A stretch of DNA of 64,000 bases, taken from assembly GCF_000721705.1 (NCBI RefSeq), contig NZ_JOJL01000050.1:95729-159728 (forward strand). The letters are read 5' to 3'. Below are positions 25,913-33,879 of the stretch, piece after piece; positions within the stretch are counted from its first letter, which is position 1, and every line of letters begins with the position of its first letter. A program made the translations under genes and the position numbers. Below the pieces are notes generated by a model that did no database searches, was not told the origin of the DNA, and was given only the letters and a program-made list of their open reading frames with translations. This DNA is from Actinoplanes subtropicus (GTDB lineage Bacteria > Actinomycetota > Actinomycetes > Mycobacteriales > Micromonosporaceae).

Positions 25913-27247
25913 GTGCTGTCAGCGGGGTTCCTCCTGGGCAACCGGTATCGGTTGGACGAGCGCATCGCGACCGGGGGCATGGGCGAGGTGTGGAAGGGCA
26001 CCGACGTGGTGCTCGGCCGGGTCATCGCAGTCAAGGTGCTCAAGACCGCGATGCTGAGCGACCCCGAGTTCTCCGCCCGCTTCTACGGCGAGGCGCGGAT
26101 GATGGCGTCGTTCCGCCACCCCGGCGTCGTCGAGGTGTATGACTACGCCGGCGCCGACGAGGCCGGCGAGGAAAAGGTCGCCTACCTGGTGATGGCGTAT
26201 GTGGAGGGCGAGCCGCTCTCCGCCCGGGTGCGCCAGGGCCCGATGCCGGTCACCGAGACCATGTCGATCGTGGCCCAGGCGGCCGACGCGCTGCACGCCG
26301 CGCACGAGGTGGGCGTGGTCCACCGGGACGTCAAGCCGGGCAACCTGATCGTCCGGCCGACCGGCGCGGTCGTGCTGGTCGACTTCGGCGTCGCCCGCTC
26401 GGCTGCCGTGACCAGCGTCACACAGCTCAACGCGATCGTCGGCACCGCCCTCTACATGGCGCCCGAGCAGGTCGCCAAGGGCAAGGTCACCGCCGCCACG
26501 GACATCTACGCGCTGGGCGCGGTGGCGTACCACTGCATCGCCGGCCACCCGCCGTTCGACGGCGACAACGCCCTCCAGGTCGCGCTGCGCCACCTGGAGG
26601 AGGAGCCCGAGCCGCTGCCGGCGCACGTGCCGCCGCAGGTGCGTGACCTGATCGCCCGGGCGATGGCCAAGCAGCCGGCCGACCGGTTCGCCACCGCCGC
26701 CGAGTTCGCCGAGGCGGCGTTCGAGGCGGCCGGCCCGCTGGACTGGAAGCGGATGACCGGCACCACCATGGTCGCCCCGCTCAGCCCGGCGGCGCCGAGC
26801 CGGACCGTGCCGATCCCCCGCGACCTGCCGCGGTCCTCTCCGCCGCCGCCGGCCCGCCGCCCGCGCAGCCAGACCGCGCTCGCCGTGGCGATCGCGGCGA
26901 TGGCCGTGCTGGCGCTCGGCCTGACCCTCGCGATCATCTTCCACTCGAAGGGCTCGCCGAACGAGACGGGCAATCCGATCAGCGTGACCGAGCCACCGAC
27001 CCAGCATGAATCGGTGGCGCCGATCCAGCAGCCCTCGGCGAGTGTGAAGCCGCACAACTCCCGGACCAACTCGACCATCAGGCCCACGACGACCCCGCCG
27101 ACCACCAAGCCGACGACGACGCCGCCGACCACGAAGCCCACCACGACGCCGCCGACCACGAAGCCCACCACGACGCCGCCGACCACCCCGCCGACGACGA
27201 CTCCGACGACCGCACCGACGACGACCCCGCCGGCGGGGACGAATTAG
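25913..27247 (+). CDS. Membrane-anchored Ser/Thr protein kinase (PknB type)
   Basis: 444 residues. Kinase domain at about 12-270: Gly loop IATGGMGEVWKG, VAK-type lysine in IAVKVLK, catalytic loop VVHRDVKPGNLIV, DFG, and the APE segment YMAPEQ. A Pro-rich juxtamembrane part follows, then one transmembrane helix (ALAVAIAAMAVLALGLTLAIIF, about 323-344). The extracellular tail is a Thr/Pro repeat (PTTTPPTTK units), encoded by 27 bp DNA repeats at about 27081-27240, with no PASTA domain. It likely senses or attaches to the cell wall, but no ligand domain is recognisable. Confidence 0.93.
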   Translation: MLSAGFLLGNRYRLDERIATGGMGEVWKGTDVVLGRVIAVKVLKTAMLSDPEFSARFYGEARMMASFRHPGVVEVYDYAGADEAGEEKVAYLVMAYVEGEPLSARVRQGPMPVTETMSIVAQAADALHAAHEVGVVHRDVKPGNLIVRPTGAVVLVDFGVARSAAVTSVTQLNAIVGTALYMAPEQVAKGKVTAATDIYALGAVAYHCIAGHPPFDGDNALQVALRHLEEEPEPLPAHVPPQVRDLIARAMAKQPADRFATAAEFAEAAFEAAGPLDWKRMTGTTMVAPLSPAAPSRTVPIPRDLPRSSPPPPARRPRSQTALAVAIAAMAVLALGLTLAIIFHSKGSPNETGNPISVTEPPTQHESVAPIQQPSASVKPHNSRTNSTIRPTTTPPTTKPTTTPPTTKPTTTPPTTKPTTTPPTTPPTTTPTTAPTTTPPAGTN

Positions 27248-27250
27248 CGG

Positions 27251-27281
27251 TTGACTCTCACACCGTGTCAGGCCGGAAGGT
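27251..27281 (+). promoter_or_regulatory. Possible MerR-type autoregulated promoter
   Basis: TTGACT (27251-27256) and GAAGGT (27276-27281) are separated by 19 bp, the long spacer typical of MerR-activated promoters, and the spacer carries TGAC...GTCA half-sites. The -10 match is weak. Confidence 0.4.
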
Positions 27282-27290
27282 ACGAGGACG

Positions 27291-28133
27291 ATGTTCGCTA
27301 TCGGAGACTTCGCCGGCCTGGGCCGGGTGTCGGTGCGCATGCTGCGCCACTACGACGCCATCGGCCTGCTGCCGCCCGCCCACGTCGACCCGCACACCGG
27401 CTACCGGTATTACACGGCGAGCCAGCTGAGGCTGCTCAACCGGGTGATCGCCCTCAAGGATCTCGGCTTCTCCCTGCAGCAGGTGCAGACGCTCATCGAC
27501 GAGAAGGTCGACGCCGGTGAGCTGCGCGGCATGCTGCGCCTGCGGCGGGCCGAGCTGGAGGCGCAGGTGCAGCGGGACTCCGTGCGGCTGGCGCTGGTCG
27601 ACGCCCGTCTCCGTTTGATCGAGAGCGAGGGACACATGGACACCGGGGACGTGGTCCTCAAGAGCCTGCCGCCGCTGCGGGTCGCGGAGTTGTCCGCGAC
27701 GGCGACCAGCTACGACGATCCGACGTCGATCACCGAGAATCTCACTCCGCTCTATCCGCGGCTGATGGAGCTGATGGAGAAGGGCGGCATTCCGATCACC
27801 GGGTCGCCGATCGCCTACTACCTGCCGGCGCCGACCGGGCCGGGCGACGAGACGATCACCGTGCACGCGGCGTTCCCGATCGGCGAGGTGGCGGTCGGGT
27901 CCGACCCGGGCTTCGCGGTGACGGTGCTGCCGGCGGTCGAGCAGGCGGCGACGGCGCTGCACGAGGGCTCGATGTCGGAGGCCTTCCGCACCGGCCAGAA
28001 GATCGCCAACTGGATCGACGACAACGGCTACCGCACGGTCGACCCCGGCTACGCCCGCGAGGTCTACCTCGACTGCCCGCCCGGCGAGTTCGACAAGTGG
28101 GTGACCGAGATGCAGGTCCCGGTCCAGAACTAG
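27291..28133 (+). CDS. MerR-family regulator with GyrI-like effector domain
   Basis: 280 residues. MFAIGDFAGLGRVSVRMLRHYDAIGLLPPAHVDPHTGYRYY is the MerR DNA-binding domain, then a long dimerisation helix (LRRAELEAQVQRDSVRLALVDARLRLIE). Residues from about 125 form a GyrI/SoxS-like small-molecule domain, the BmrR layout for multidrug-type ligands. No target transporter is adjacent; it may act on its own promoter and distant genes. The TACGAGGACG before the ATG is an acceptable ribosome site. Confidence 0.92.
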   Translation: MFAIGDFAGLGRVSVRMLRHYDAIGLLPPAHVDPHTGYRYYTASQLRLLNRVIALKDLGFSLQQVQTLIDEKVDAGELRGMLRLRRAELEAQVQRDSVRLALVDARLRLIESEGHMDTGDVVLKSLPPLRVAELSATATSYDDPTSITENLTPLYPRLMELMEKGGIPITGSPIAYYLPAPTGPGDETITVHAAFPIGEVAVGSDPGFAVTVLPAVEQAATALHEGSMSEAFRTGQKIANWIDDNGYRTVDPGYAREVYLDCPPGEFDKWVTEMQVPVQN

Positions 28134-28159
28134 CTGGCTCCGCTTCGCTTCGCGGGCGA

Positions 28160-28254
28160 CGATCGCCTTTTGAGGTCAATGAGATGGGCCCGGTTTTCGG
28201 CACCGCAAACCCCGCGGAGCCAAAAACCGGGCCCATCTCATTGACAGGCGATCG
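28160..28254. repeat. Large nested inverted repeat between convergent genes
   Basis: Perfect 22 bp arms at 28176-28197 and 28223-28244 (left arm begins TCAATGAGATGGGCCC) enclose a 25 bp loop. Outside them an 8 bp pair CGATCGCC/GGCGATCG (28160-28167 and 28247-28254) extends the stem after a bulge. It lies between the convergent MerR and nucleotidase genes and could terminate both, though no U-tract is present. Confidence 0.85.
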
Positions 28255-28300
28255 CGCGGGCCGCCCCGTGGTTTCAGCGTCCACGGCAACAGCGGCGTGC

Positions 28301-30082
28301 CTAAAACTGGATGGGTACGCCGTTGCGGACCAGCTGCCAGTTCTCGACGTAGAAGTCGGCCGGGTTGATCTGGCCCTTGGCCTGGGCCCAGTCGATGAGC
28401 AGCTGGCGGATCTCCTTCTGCTCGTTGTAGACCTGGGTCTTCACGATGCCCGGGAAGTTGCCGCCGCCGGAGCGCCGGTAGTTGTTCACCGCCACCACGA
28501 ACCGAGCTCCCGGGTCGACGTCGGCGCCGTTGACCTGCAGGCGGGTGATCCGCGAGCCGACCGGCCTGCTGATGTCGATGTCGTAGTCGACGCCGGAGAG
28601 CGTGTCGTAGTTGTAGTCCGGCACCGCCGGGTCGGTGATCGTGTCCGGGTTGACCGGGGCGTCCGGGGCCAGCGTCACGAAGTACTTCGCCGAGTACTCC
28701 AGGTACGCCTTGACCTCGGCCCCGGTCAGCACGACCGCCTCGAGCGTGTTGTCGTAGATGTACAGCCCGGCCACGTCCTTGATCTTGACGTCGCCCTGCG
28801 GGAACACCGCGGTCCGGCTGAACGGCGCCGCGATCGACAGCACCGGCAACGTGGCGTAGGCGCCGCCGGCCAGCGCCGACGTCACCTCGTCGGTCTGCAC
28901 CTTGTTGATGTAGTCGAGGATCGGCGTGTCCTGGTACCGCGAGGTGGCCGCCGACAGCTCCTCGGTGGAGGTCGCGACCTTCTGGTTCACGTACGCCACG
29001 GTCTTGGCGTGCTGCGCCCGCACCGCGGCCAGCACCGCCGGGTCGGCGTCGACCGTGTTGGTGTTCAGCGTGGTCGCCGCCTTGGTGGTGATCTTCCACC
29101 GGCCGCAGTCGCGGACCAGGTCGAAGTCCATCCTGGTCAGCCGCTGGCCCCACTTCGACGGCTCGGACATCAACACCTGCTCGCCGGTGGTCATGTTGGC
29201 CACGAACCGCTGCGGGATGTCCAGGTGCGCGTGGCCGAACAGGATCGCGTCGATCCCGGGCACCTGCGCGGCGATCAGCGCGGCCGGGTTCTCGTTCGGC
29301 AGGTCGGGGCCGTAGCTGGAGACGCCCGAGTCACCGCCGTGCGCCGAGACGATCACCAGGTCGGCCCCGCGGCTCCGCATCTCCGGCACCCACTTGGCCG
29401 CGGTGCTCACCATGTCGAGGAACTCCAGCTTGCCCTCGACGTTGGCGCGGTCCCAGATGGCGACGCCCGGGTTGGTGAGACCCAGGATGCCCACCCGCAA
29501 CGTCGGCGCGTGCCTGCCGAGCGAGACCTTCTTAATGATGTACGGGGTGTACGCCGGCCGCCCGGTCGTCGCGCTGACGCAGTTCGCGGCGAGCGCCGGG
29601 AACCCGAGCTGGCGGATCCACAGGTTCAGCAGCGGCAGGCCGTAGTTGAACTCGTGGTTGCCCAGCGTCACCGCGTCGTAGTGCAGGACGTTCATGGCCC
29701 GGGCCATCGGGTGCTTCTCACCGGTCGTGGTGATCGGCTCCTGCTTGGCGTAGTAGGTGGCCAGCGGCGTGCCCTGGATGGTGTCGCCGGCGTCGAGCAC
29801 CAGCGTCGCCCCGGTCGCCTCCGCGCGGATCTTGTTGACCAGCGCGGCCAGCTTGGCCACCCCGACGTCGTTGTGCGCGGCATCGTCGTACTCGGCGTCC
29901 CGGTAGTAGTCCCAGTTGTAGACGTTGCCGTGAGTGTCCGACGTGCCCAGCACGGTGAGGTGGAAGGTCTGCGGGCCCTTTTCCTGGGCCTGCGCGGCCT
30001 GCGAGAAGGCGAGCGGGGCCGCGGCGGCAGCTGCCGAGGCGGCGATCACTGCGCGCCGTGAAACACCGGTGGGTGAGGTCAT
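28301..30082 (-). CDS. Tat-exported bifunctional metallophosphatase/5'-nucleotidase
   Basis: 593 residues. VSRRAVIAASAAAAAAPLAFSQAAQA is a twin-arginine signal peptide, so the enzyme is exported folded. The metallophosphatase domain shows GTSDTHGNVYN, DAGDTIQGTP, VTLGNHEFNYG and FGHAHLDIP metal ligands; the C-terminal 5'-nucleotidase domain contains NYRRSGGGNFPG, matching the UshA/CpdB substrate-binding family. It probably hydrolyses extracellular nucleotides or 2',3'-cyclic nucleotides for phosphate or nucleoside salvage. Confidence 0.92.
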   Translation of the reverse strand: MTSPTGVSRRAVIAASAAAAAAPLAFSQAAQAQEKGPQTFHLTVLGTSDTHGNVYNWDYYRDAEYDDAAHNDVGVAKLAALVNKIRAEATGATLVLDAGDTIQGTPLATYYAKQEPITTTGEKHPMARAMNVLHYDAVTLGNHEFNYGLPLLNLWIRQLGFPALAANCVSATTGRPAYTPYIIKKVSLGRHAPTLRVGILGLTNPGVAIWDRANVEGKLEFLDMVSTAAKWVPEMRSRGADLVIVSAHGGDSGVSSYGPDLPNENPAALIAAQVPGIDAILFGHAHLDIPQRFVANMTTGEQVLMSEPSKWGQRLTRMDFDLVRDCGRWKITTKAATTLNTNTVDADPAVLAAVRAQHAKTVAYVNQKVATSTEELSAATSRYQDTPILDYINKVQTDEVTSALAGGAYATLPVLSIAAPFSRTAVFPQGDVKIKDVAGLYIYDNTLEAVVLTGAEVKAYLEYSAKYFVTLAPDAPVNPDTITDPAVPDYNYDTLSGVDYDIDISRPVGSRITRLQVNGADVDPGARFVVAVNNYRRSGGGNFPGIVKTQVYNEQKEIRQLLIDWAQAKGQINPADFYVENWQLVRNGVPIQF

Positions 30083-30137
30083 CCAGGCACCCTAACCGCC
30101 GACGCATCGACGAAGAAGAACGTCGCCATCCCGCTTG

Positions 30138-31826
30138 CTACATCTCCTCGGGGAGATCGATACCCAGCAGCGACAGGCCGAGGGCCAGCGTGCGGCCGGT
30201 CCGGTCGGCCAGCGTGAGCCGGCTCGCCCGGTACGGTCCCGCCAACCGCAGGATCGGGCACGATTCGTAGAAGCCGGTGAACGCGACCGCGAGATCGTGC
30301 AGGTAGGACGCGAGCCGGTGCGGCTCCCGCCGGCCGGCCGCGGCGTGCACCGCGGCCTCGAAGCCGAGCAGGGCGAGGGCCAGCCGGCGTTCCGCCGGGT
30401 GGGCGAGGACGACCGGTCCGGGTTCGGCGCCGGCCTTCCGGAAGATCGAACGGATTCTGGCGTACGCGTACTGCAGGTACGGTCCGGTGTCCCCGGTGCT
30501 GGCCAGCATCCGGTCCCAGTCGAAGACGTAGTCGGAGCGCCGATCGCCGGCCAGGTCCGCGTACTTGATCGCGCCGATCCCGATGGCCGGCGAACTGGCC
30601 CGCTCGACCGCCTCGTCGAGCAGCGCGCCGAGCGTGACGTTGTCGCCGGCCCGGGTGCGGAACATCTTGCCGTCGGCGCCGAGGATCGAGCCGAACTCGA
30701 TGTGCTCGGCGGTCACCCCGGCGGGCAGCCAGCCGGCCGACCGGGCCACCTCGAAGACCATCCGGAAGTGGGTCCGCTGCGGCGCGCCGACCACGTAGAG
30801 CAGCCGGGTCGCGCCCAGCGTCCGCACCCGGTGCCGCAGCGCGGCGAGGTCGGTCGCGGCGTACCCGAAACCGCCGTCGCTCTTGCGCACGATCAGCGGC
30901 AGCGGCTCGCCGTCCCGCCCGGCGAACCCGGCCGGGAAGACGCACAACGCGCCCTCGCTCGGGACCAGCAGGCCCTGCTCGTCCAGTTCGGACAGCACCG
31001 ACGAGAGTTGCTCCTGGTAGAAGCTCTCGCCGACGAAGTCGCCCCTGGTGAGGGTGACGCCGAGCCGCCCGTACGCGTCGAGGAAGGTCCGTTCGGTCTG
31101 CTCGATCAGCCGCCGCCACAACGCCCGGGTCGGCTCGTCCCCGGCCTGCAACGCCACCACCCGCAGCCGCGCCCGGGCCTTGAATCCCCCGTCCGACCGC
31201 CCCGCCACCGCCCCTGACCGGACTGAAGGCTGAGTATCCTCGTCGAACTTCCGCCGCGCGGCCCGGTAGAAGTCGGTCAGGTCGCCGAGCGAGTGCTCGT
31301 TCTCCCCGCCGCCCAGGTCGGCCATGTGCTCGAGCAGCATCCCGAACGGCGTGCCCCAGTCGCCGAGGTGGTTCGCCCGGATCACCTCGTGCCCCAGCCA
31401 CTCAAGCAGCCGGGCCAGGGCGTCCCCGATGATCGTCGACCGCAGGTGCCCGATCTGGAGTTCCTTGGCCGCGTTCGGACCCGAGTAGTCGAGGACGATC
31501 CGCTCGGGCGCGGCCACCGGCGGGACGCCGAGCCGGTCGTCGTCGAGCGCGTCGACCCCGGCGGCCAGCGCCGCGTCGTCGACGGTGAGGTTGAGGAAGC
31601 CGGGCCCGGAGACGTCGATCGTGGCGAGGCCGGCCAGGTCGGCCTTGGCCGCCACCTCGGTCGCGACCTCGCGCGGCGGGCGGCCCAGCCGCCGGGCCAG
31701 CGCGAGCGCGGCCCCGGACTGAAAGTCGGCGTGCTGCGACTGCCGCACGACCGGGTCCACGGGTCCGCCGGCCACCGACGCCAGGGCCGCGGAGAGCCGA
31801 TCGGCGAGGAGAGCTTCGAGATTCAT
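30138..31826 (-). CDS. argS: Arginyl-tRNA synthetase
   Basis: 562 residues from ATG at 31826. Class I synthetase charging tRNA-Arg. An N-terminal Add1-type domain precedes the HIGH motif region DYSGPNAAKELQIGHLRSTIIGDALARLLE; the KMSKS-equivalent loop lies near LGADGKMFRTRAGDN; the C-terminus holds the DALR anticodon-binding helix bundle. Between FDED and FKARARL there is a 16-residue stretch (TQPSVRSGAVAGRSDG) not usual in the family, encoded by lower-GC3 codons at 31186-31235. Confidence 0.94.
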   Translation of the reverse strand: MNLEALLADRLSAALASVAGGPVDPVVRQSQHADFQSGAALALARRLGRPPREVATEVAAKADLAGLATIDVSGPGFLNLTVDDAALAAGVDALDDDRLGVPPVAAPERIVLDYSGPNAAKELQIGHLRSTIIGDALARLLEWLGHEVIRANHLGDWGTPFGMLLEHMADLGGGENEHSLGDLTDFYRAARRKFDEDTQPSVRSGAVAGRSDGGFKARARLRVVALQAGDEPTRALWRRLIEQTERTFLDAYGRLGVTLTRGDFVGESFYQEQLSSVLSELDEQGLLVPSEGALCVFPAGFAGRDGEPLPLIVRKSDGGFGYAATDLAALRHRVRTLGATRLLYVVGAPQRTHFRMVFEVARSAGWLPAGVTAEHIEFGSILGADGKMFRTRAGDNVTLGALLDEAVERASSPAIGIGAIKYADLAGDRRSDYVFDWDRMLASTGDTGPYLQYAYARIRSIFRKAGAEPGPVVLAHPAERRLALALLGFEAAVHAAAGRREPHRLASYLHDLAVAFTGFYESCPILRLAGPYRASRLTLADRTGRTLALGLSLLGIDLPEEM

Positions 31827-31988
31827 CGGCAACCTATCGACGTACGCGGAAAGCGGGTCGACCGGTCACACGCAGACCGGCGGGCTCGACCCGCCGGCAG
31901 AAGGGCACAACTCAGCAGCGGCGGTCGTCTGATCGCCGGCGTCGGTCGCTGAAGCTGTGCATGCGCCGGACTGTAGCAGGATGGTGCG

Positions 31989-32432
31989 GTGCGGAACGAG
32001 CAACTTTGGCCGACCGGCGAGGCCGGGGTGCTGGCGTTGCCGTCGGGGCGGCTGGTGCGCGGGCGGGGCCTGCGCGACCCGATGCCGTCCGGGCATGCAC
32101 CGGCCTTCGGCGTGTACCTGCTGGGCGAAAAGCCGCCGGAGTTCGGGTGGCCGTCGCGCTGGGTCAAGTGGCCGGACTTTCGTCTGCCGGCGGATCCGGC
32201 GTACCTCCGCAAGGTTTTGCTCGAAAGCCTGCACCGCGCGGAGAGTGAGCGGGTCGAGATCGCCTGCGGCGGCGGCCGCGGGCGCACCGGAACCGCGCTG
32301 GCCTGCCTCGCGATCCTGGACGGCGTGCCGCCGGCGGAGGCGGTGGCCTATGTGCGGGCGCGCTATCACCCGCGCGCGGTGGAGACGCCGTGGCAGAAGC
32401 GGTTTGTGCGCGGATTCGACGGGAATCGATAG
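31989..32432 (+). CDS. Protein-tyrosine-phosphatase-like protein
   Basis: 147 residues. VEIACGGGRGRTGTALACLAIL contains the C-x5-R phosphate-binding loop of cysteine phosphatases (here CGGGRGR followed by TGT), preceded by a short alpha/beta stretch and followed by YVRARYHPRAVETPWQKRFV. It lacks the usual His before the Cys. GTG start 12 bases after a TAGCAG-like -10 element, possibly leaderless. Confidence 0.75.
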   Translation: MRNEQLWPTGEAGVLALPSGRLVRGRGLRDPMPSGHAPAFGVYLLGEKPPEFGWPSRWVKWPDFRLPADPAYLRKVLLESLHRAESERVEIACGGGRGRTGTALACLAILDGVPPAEAVAYVRARYHPRAVETPWQKRFVRGFDGNR

Positions 32433-32516
32433 GCGTGTCGGCCTCGCGGGCGAAACATGGGCGCTGATCAGAAGCTGCCATTACGCTGGGACAGCACGCC
32501 GACGCCTGGGGGTCCG

Positions 32517-33017
32517 ATGATCGTCGTGGAGCGCACGTTCGCCGTGACAGCCGCCCCGGGGGCGGTGCTGGCCTACCTGCAAGACTTCGCGAACGCCCAG
32601 GAATGGGACCGGTCGAGCGTGCGGACCAGCCGTCTCGACGCCGGCCCGATCGCGCCCGGCGCGCACTGGCGGCACGTCCGCAAGCTGTACGGGGTGACCG
32701 CCGAGCTGACCTACACGCTGATCAGCAGCGACCCCGGGCGGCTCGTGCTGCACGGCCGCAGCGAGGGCGCCACCTGCGTCGACACCGTCTTCGTGCGGCC
32801 CGTCCCGGGCGGCACCGAGGTCACCTACCGGGTGGAGCTGGAGATGCATGGGCTGGCCAAGCTGGCCACCCCGCTGTTGCGGCCCGAGCTGGAGAAGCTG
32901 GCCGGCGCCGGGGTCGCGGTGGTCACCGCCGCGCTGGCGGGATCGACCATCCGGCACCGGTTCGGCGCCCCCATTGCGCCGAACCGGCTCACCGCCCCCC
33001 TGGAAGAGACCGGATGA
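32517..33017 (+). CDS. SRPBCC-family protein
   Basis: 166 residues from ATG with GGGGGTCCG upstream. MIVVERTFAVTAAPGAVLAYLQDFANAQEWD and VEYTRKLYGVTAEL-like beta strands fit the polyketide cyclase/dehydrase (START-like) fold that binds hydrophobic ligands. Standalone on the plus strand between a phosphatase-like gene and a methyltransferase; ligand unknown. Confidence 0.8.
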   Translation: MIVVERTFAVTAAPGAVLAYLQDFANAQEWDRSSVRTSRLDAGPIAPGAHWRHVRKLYGVTAELTYTLISSDPGRLVLHGRSEGATCVDTVFVRPVPGGTEVTYRVELEMHGLAKLATPLLRPELEKLAGAGVAVVTAALAGSTIRHRFGAPIAPNRLTAPLEETG

Positions 33018-33021
33018 GCAG

Positions 33022-33831
33022 CTACCGGCGAATCGCCAGCATCTGCACGTAATCAGCGGGGATCTTGGCGGTGCCGTCGGTCGCCACGTTCCACCGGGCG
33101 GCCAGGTCCACCAGATCGTCGTAGAGCAGCTTCCCGTCCCGCTCGCCGAGCGCCTCGAACGCCTTGACCGTCGGCCCGTAGTTGGCGCGGAAGAAGTCGG
33201 CGAAGTGCACGGTCGAGGCGAACCGGAAGACGAACGTGCGCGGCAGCACCCGCAGTTCCAGCGCCCGGTCGCTGATCAGTTCCTGCAGCCGGGCCGGGCT
33301 GCCCCACTCGACCGGCCCGCGCTGGCCCGCCGGGGGCGGCACCCGCCGGCCGACGGTGCGGAACATCTCCCCGATGAAGCCGCCCGGCGTCCAGTTGGCC
33401 ATCGCGATCGTCCCGCCGGACCGGCACACCCGGGCCAGCTCGGCCGCGACCCGCTCCTGCTTCGGCGCGAACATCGCGCCGACGACCGAGATCACGGCGT
33501 CGAAGGAGCCGTCCGGGTAGGGCAGGTCCTCGGCGTCGGCGATGTCGAAATCCATCGGCAGACGCTCGGCCTCGGCCCGCTCGCGGCCCCGGACCAGCAG
33601 GGCCGGGACGAAGTCGGTCGAGGTGACTCGGCACCCGCAGCGCGCCGCGGCGATCGACGCGTTGCCGGTGCCGGCCGCCACGTCCAGCACCCGCGCCCCG
33701 GCCGACAGGTCGGCGGCCTGGACCAGGTATTCCGCGATGGGCTGGATCAGGGCGGCGACGGCCCCGTAGTCGCCGCTGCTCCAGGTCCGCTGCTGCTTGG
33801 TCTTCAGGCCGTCGAGCGCAAGTTCGGTCAT
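33022..33831 (-). CDS. Class I SAM-dependent methyltransferase
   Basis: 269 residues. ARVLDVAAGTGNASIAAARCGC is motif I for S-adenosylmethionine, and ADAEDLPYPDGSFDAVISVVGAMF is the UbiE/COQ5-like motif for acidic and aromatic contacts. A C-terminal domain of about 100 residues (LYDDLVDLAARWN) covers the active site. It is transcribed after the LAL regulator gene, 48 bp away, so that regulator may control it directly; substrate unknown. Confidence 0.87.
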   Translation of the reverse strand: MTELALDGLKTKQQRTWSSGDYGAVAALIQPIAEYLVQAADLSAGARVLDVAAGTGNASIAAARCGCRVTSTDFVPALLVRGRERAEAERLPMDFDIADAEDLPYPDGSFDAVISVVGAMFAPKQERVAAELARVCRSGGTIAMANWTPGGFIGEMFRTVGRRVPPPAGQRGPVEWGSPARLQELISDRALELRVLPRTFVFRFASTVHFADFFRANYGPTVKAFEALGERDGKLLYDDLVDLAARWNVATDGTAKIPADYVQMLAIRR

Positions 33832-33847
33832 GACTCGACGGTAGGAA

Positions 33848-33865
33848 GTGGACCCCTAGGTCCAC
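33848..33865 (-). promoter_or_regulatory. Palindrome before the methyltransferase gene
   Basis: GTGGACC-CCTA-GGTCCAC has perfect seven-base arms and lies 16 bp upstream of the methyltransferase start, in the promoter position. It may be an operator. Confidence 0.45.
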
Positions 33866-33879
33866 ATGGGGAAAGCTCC

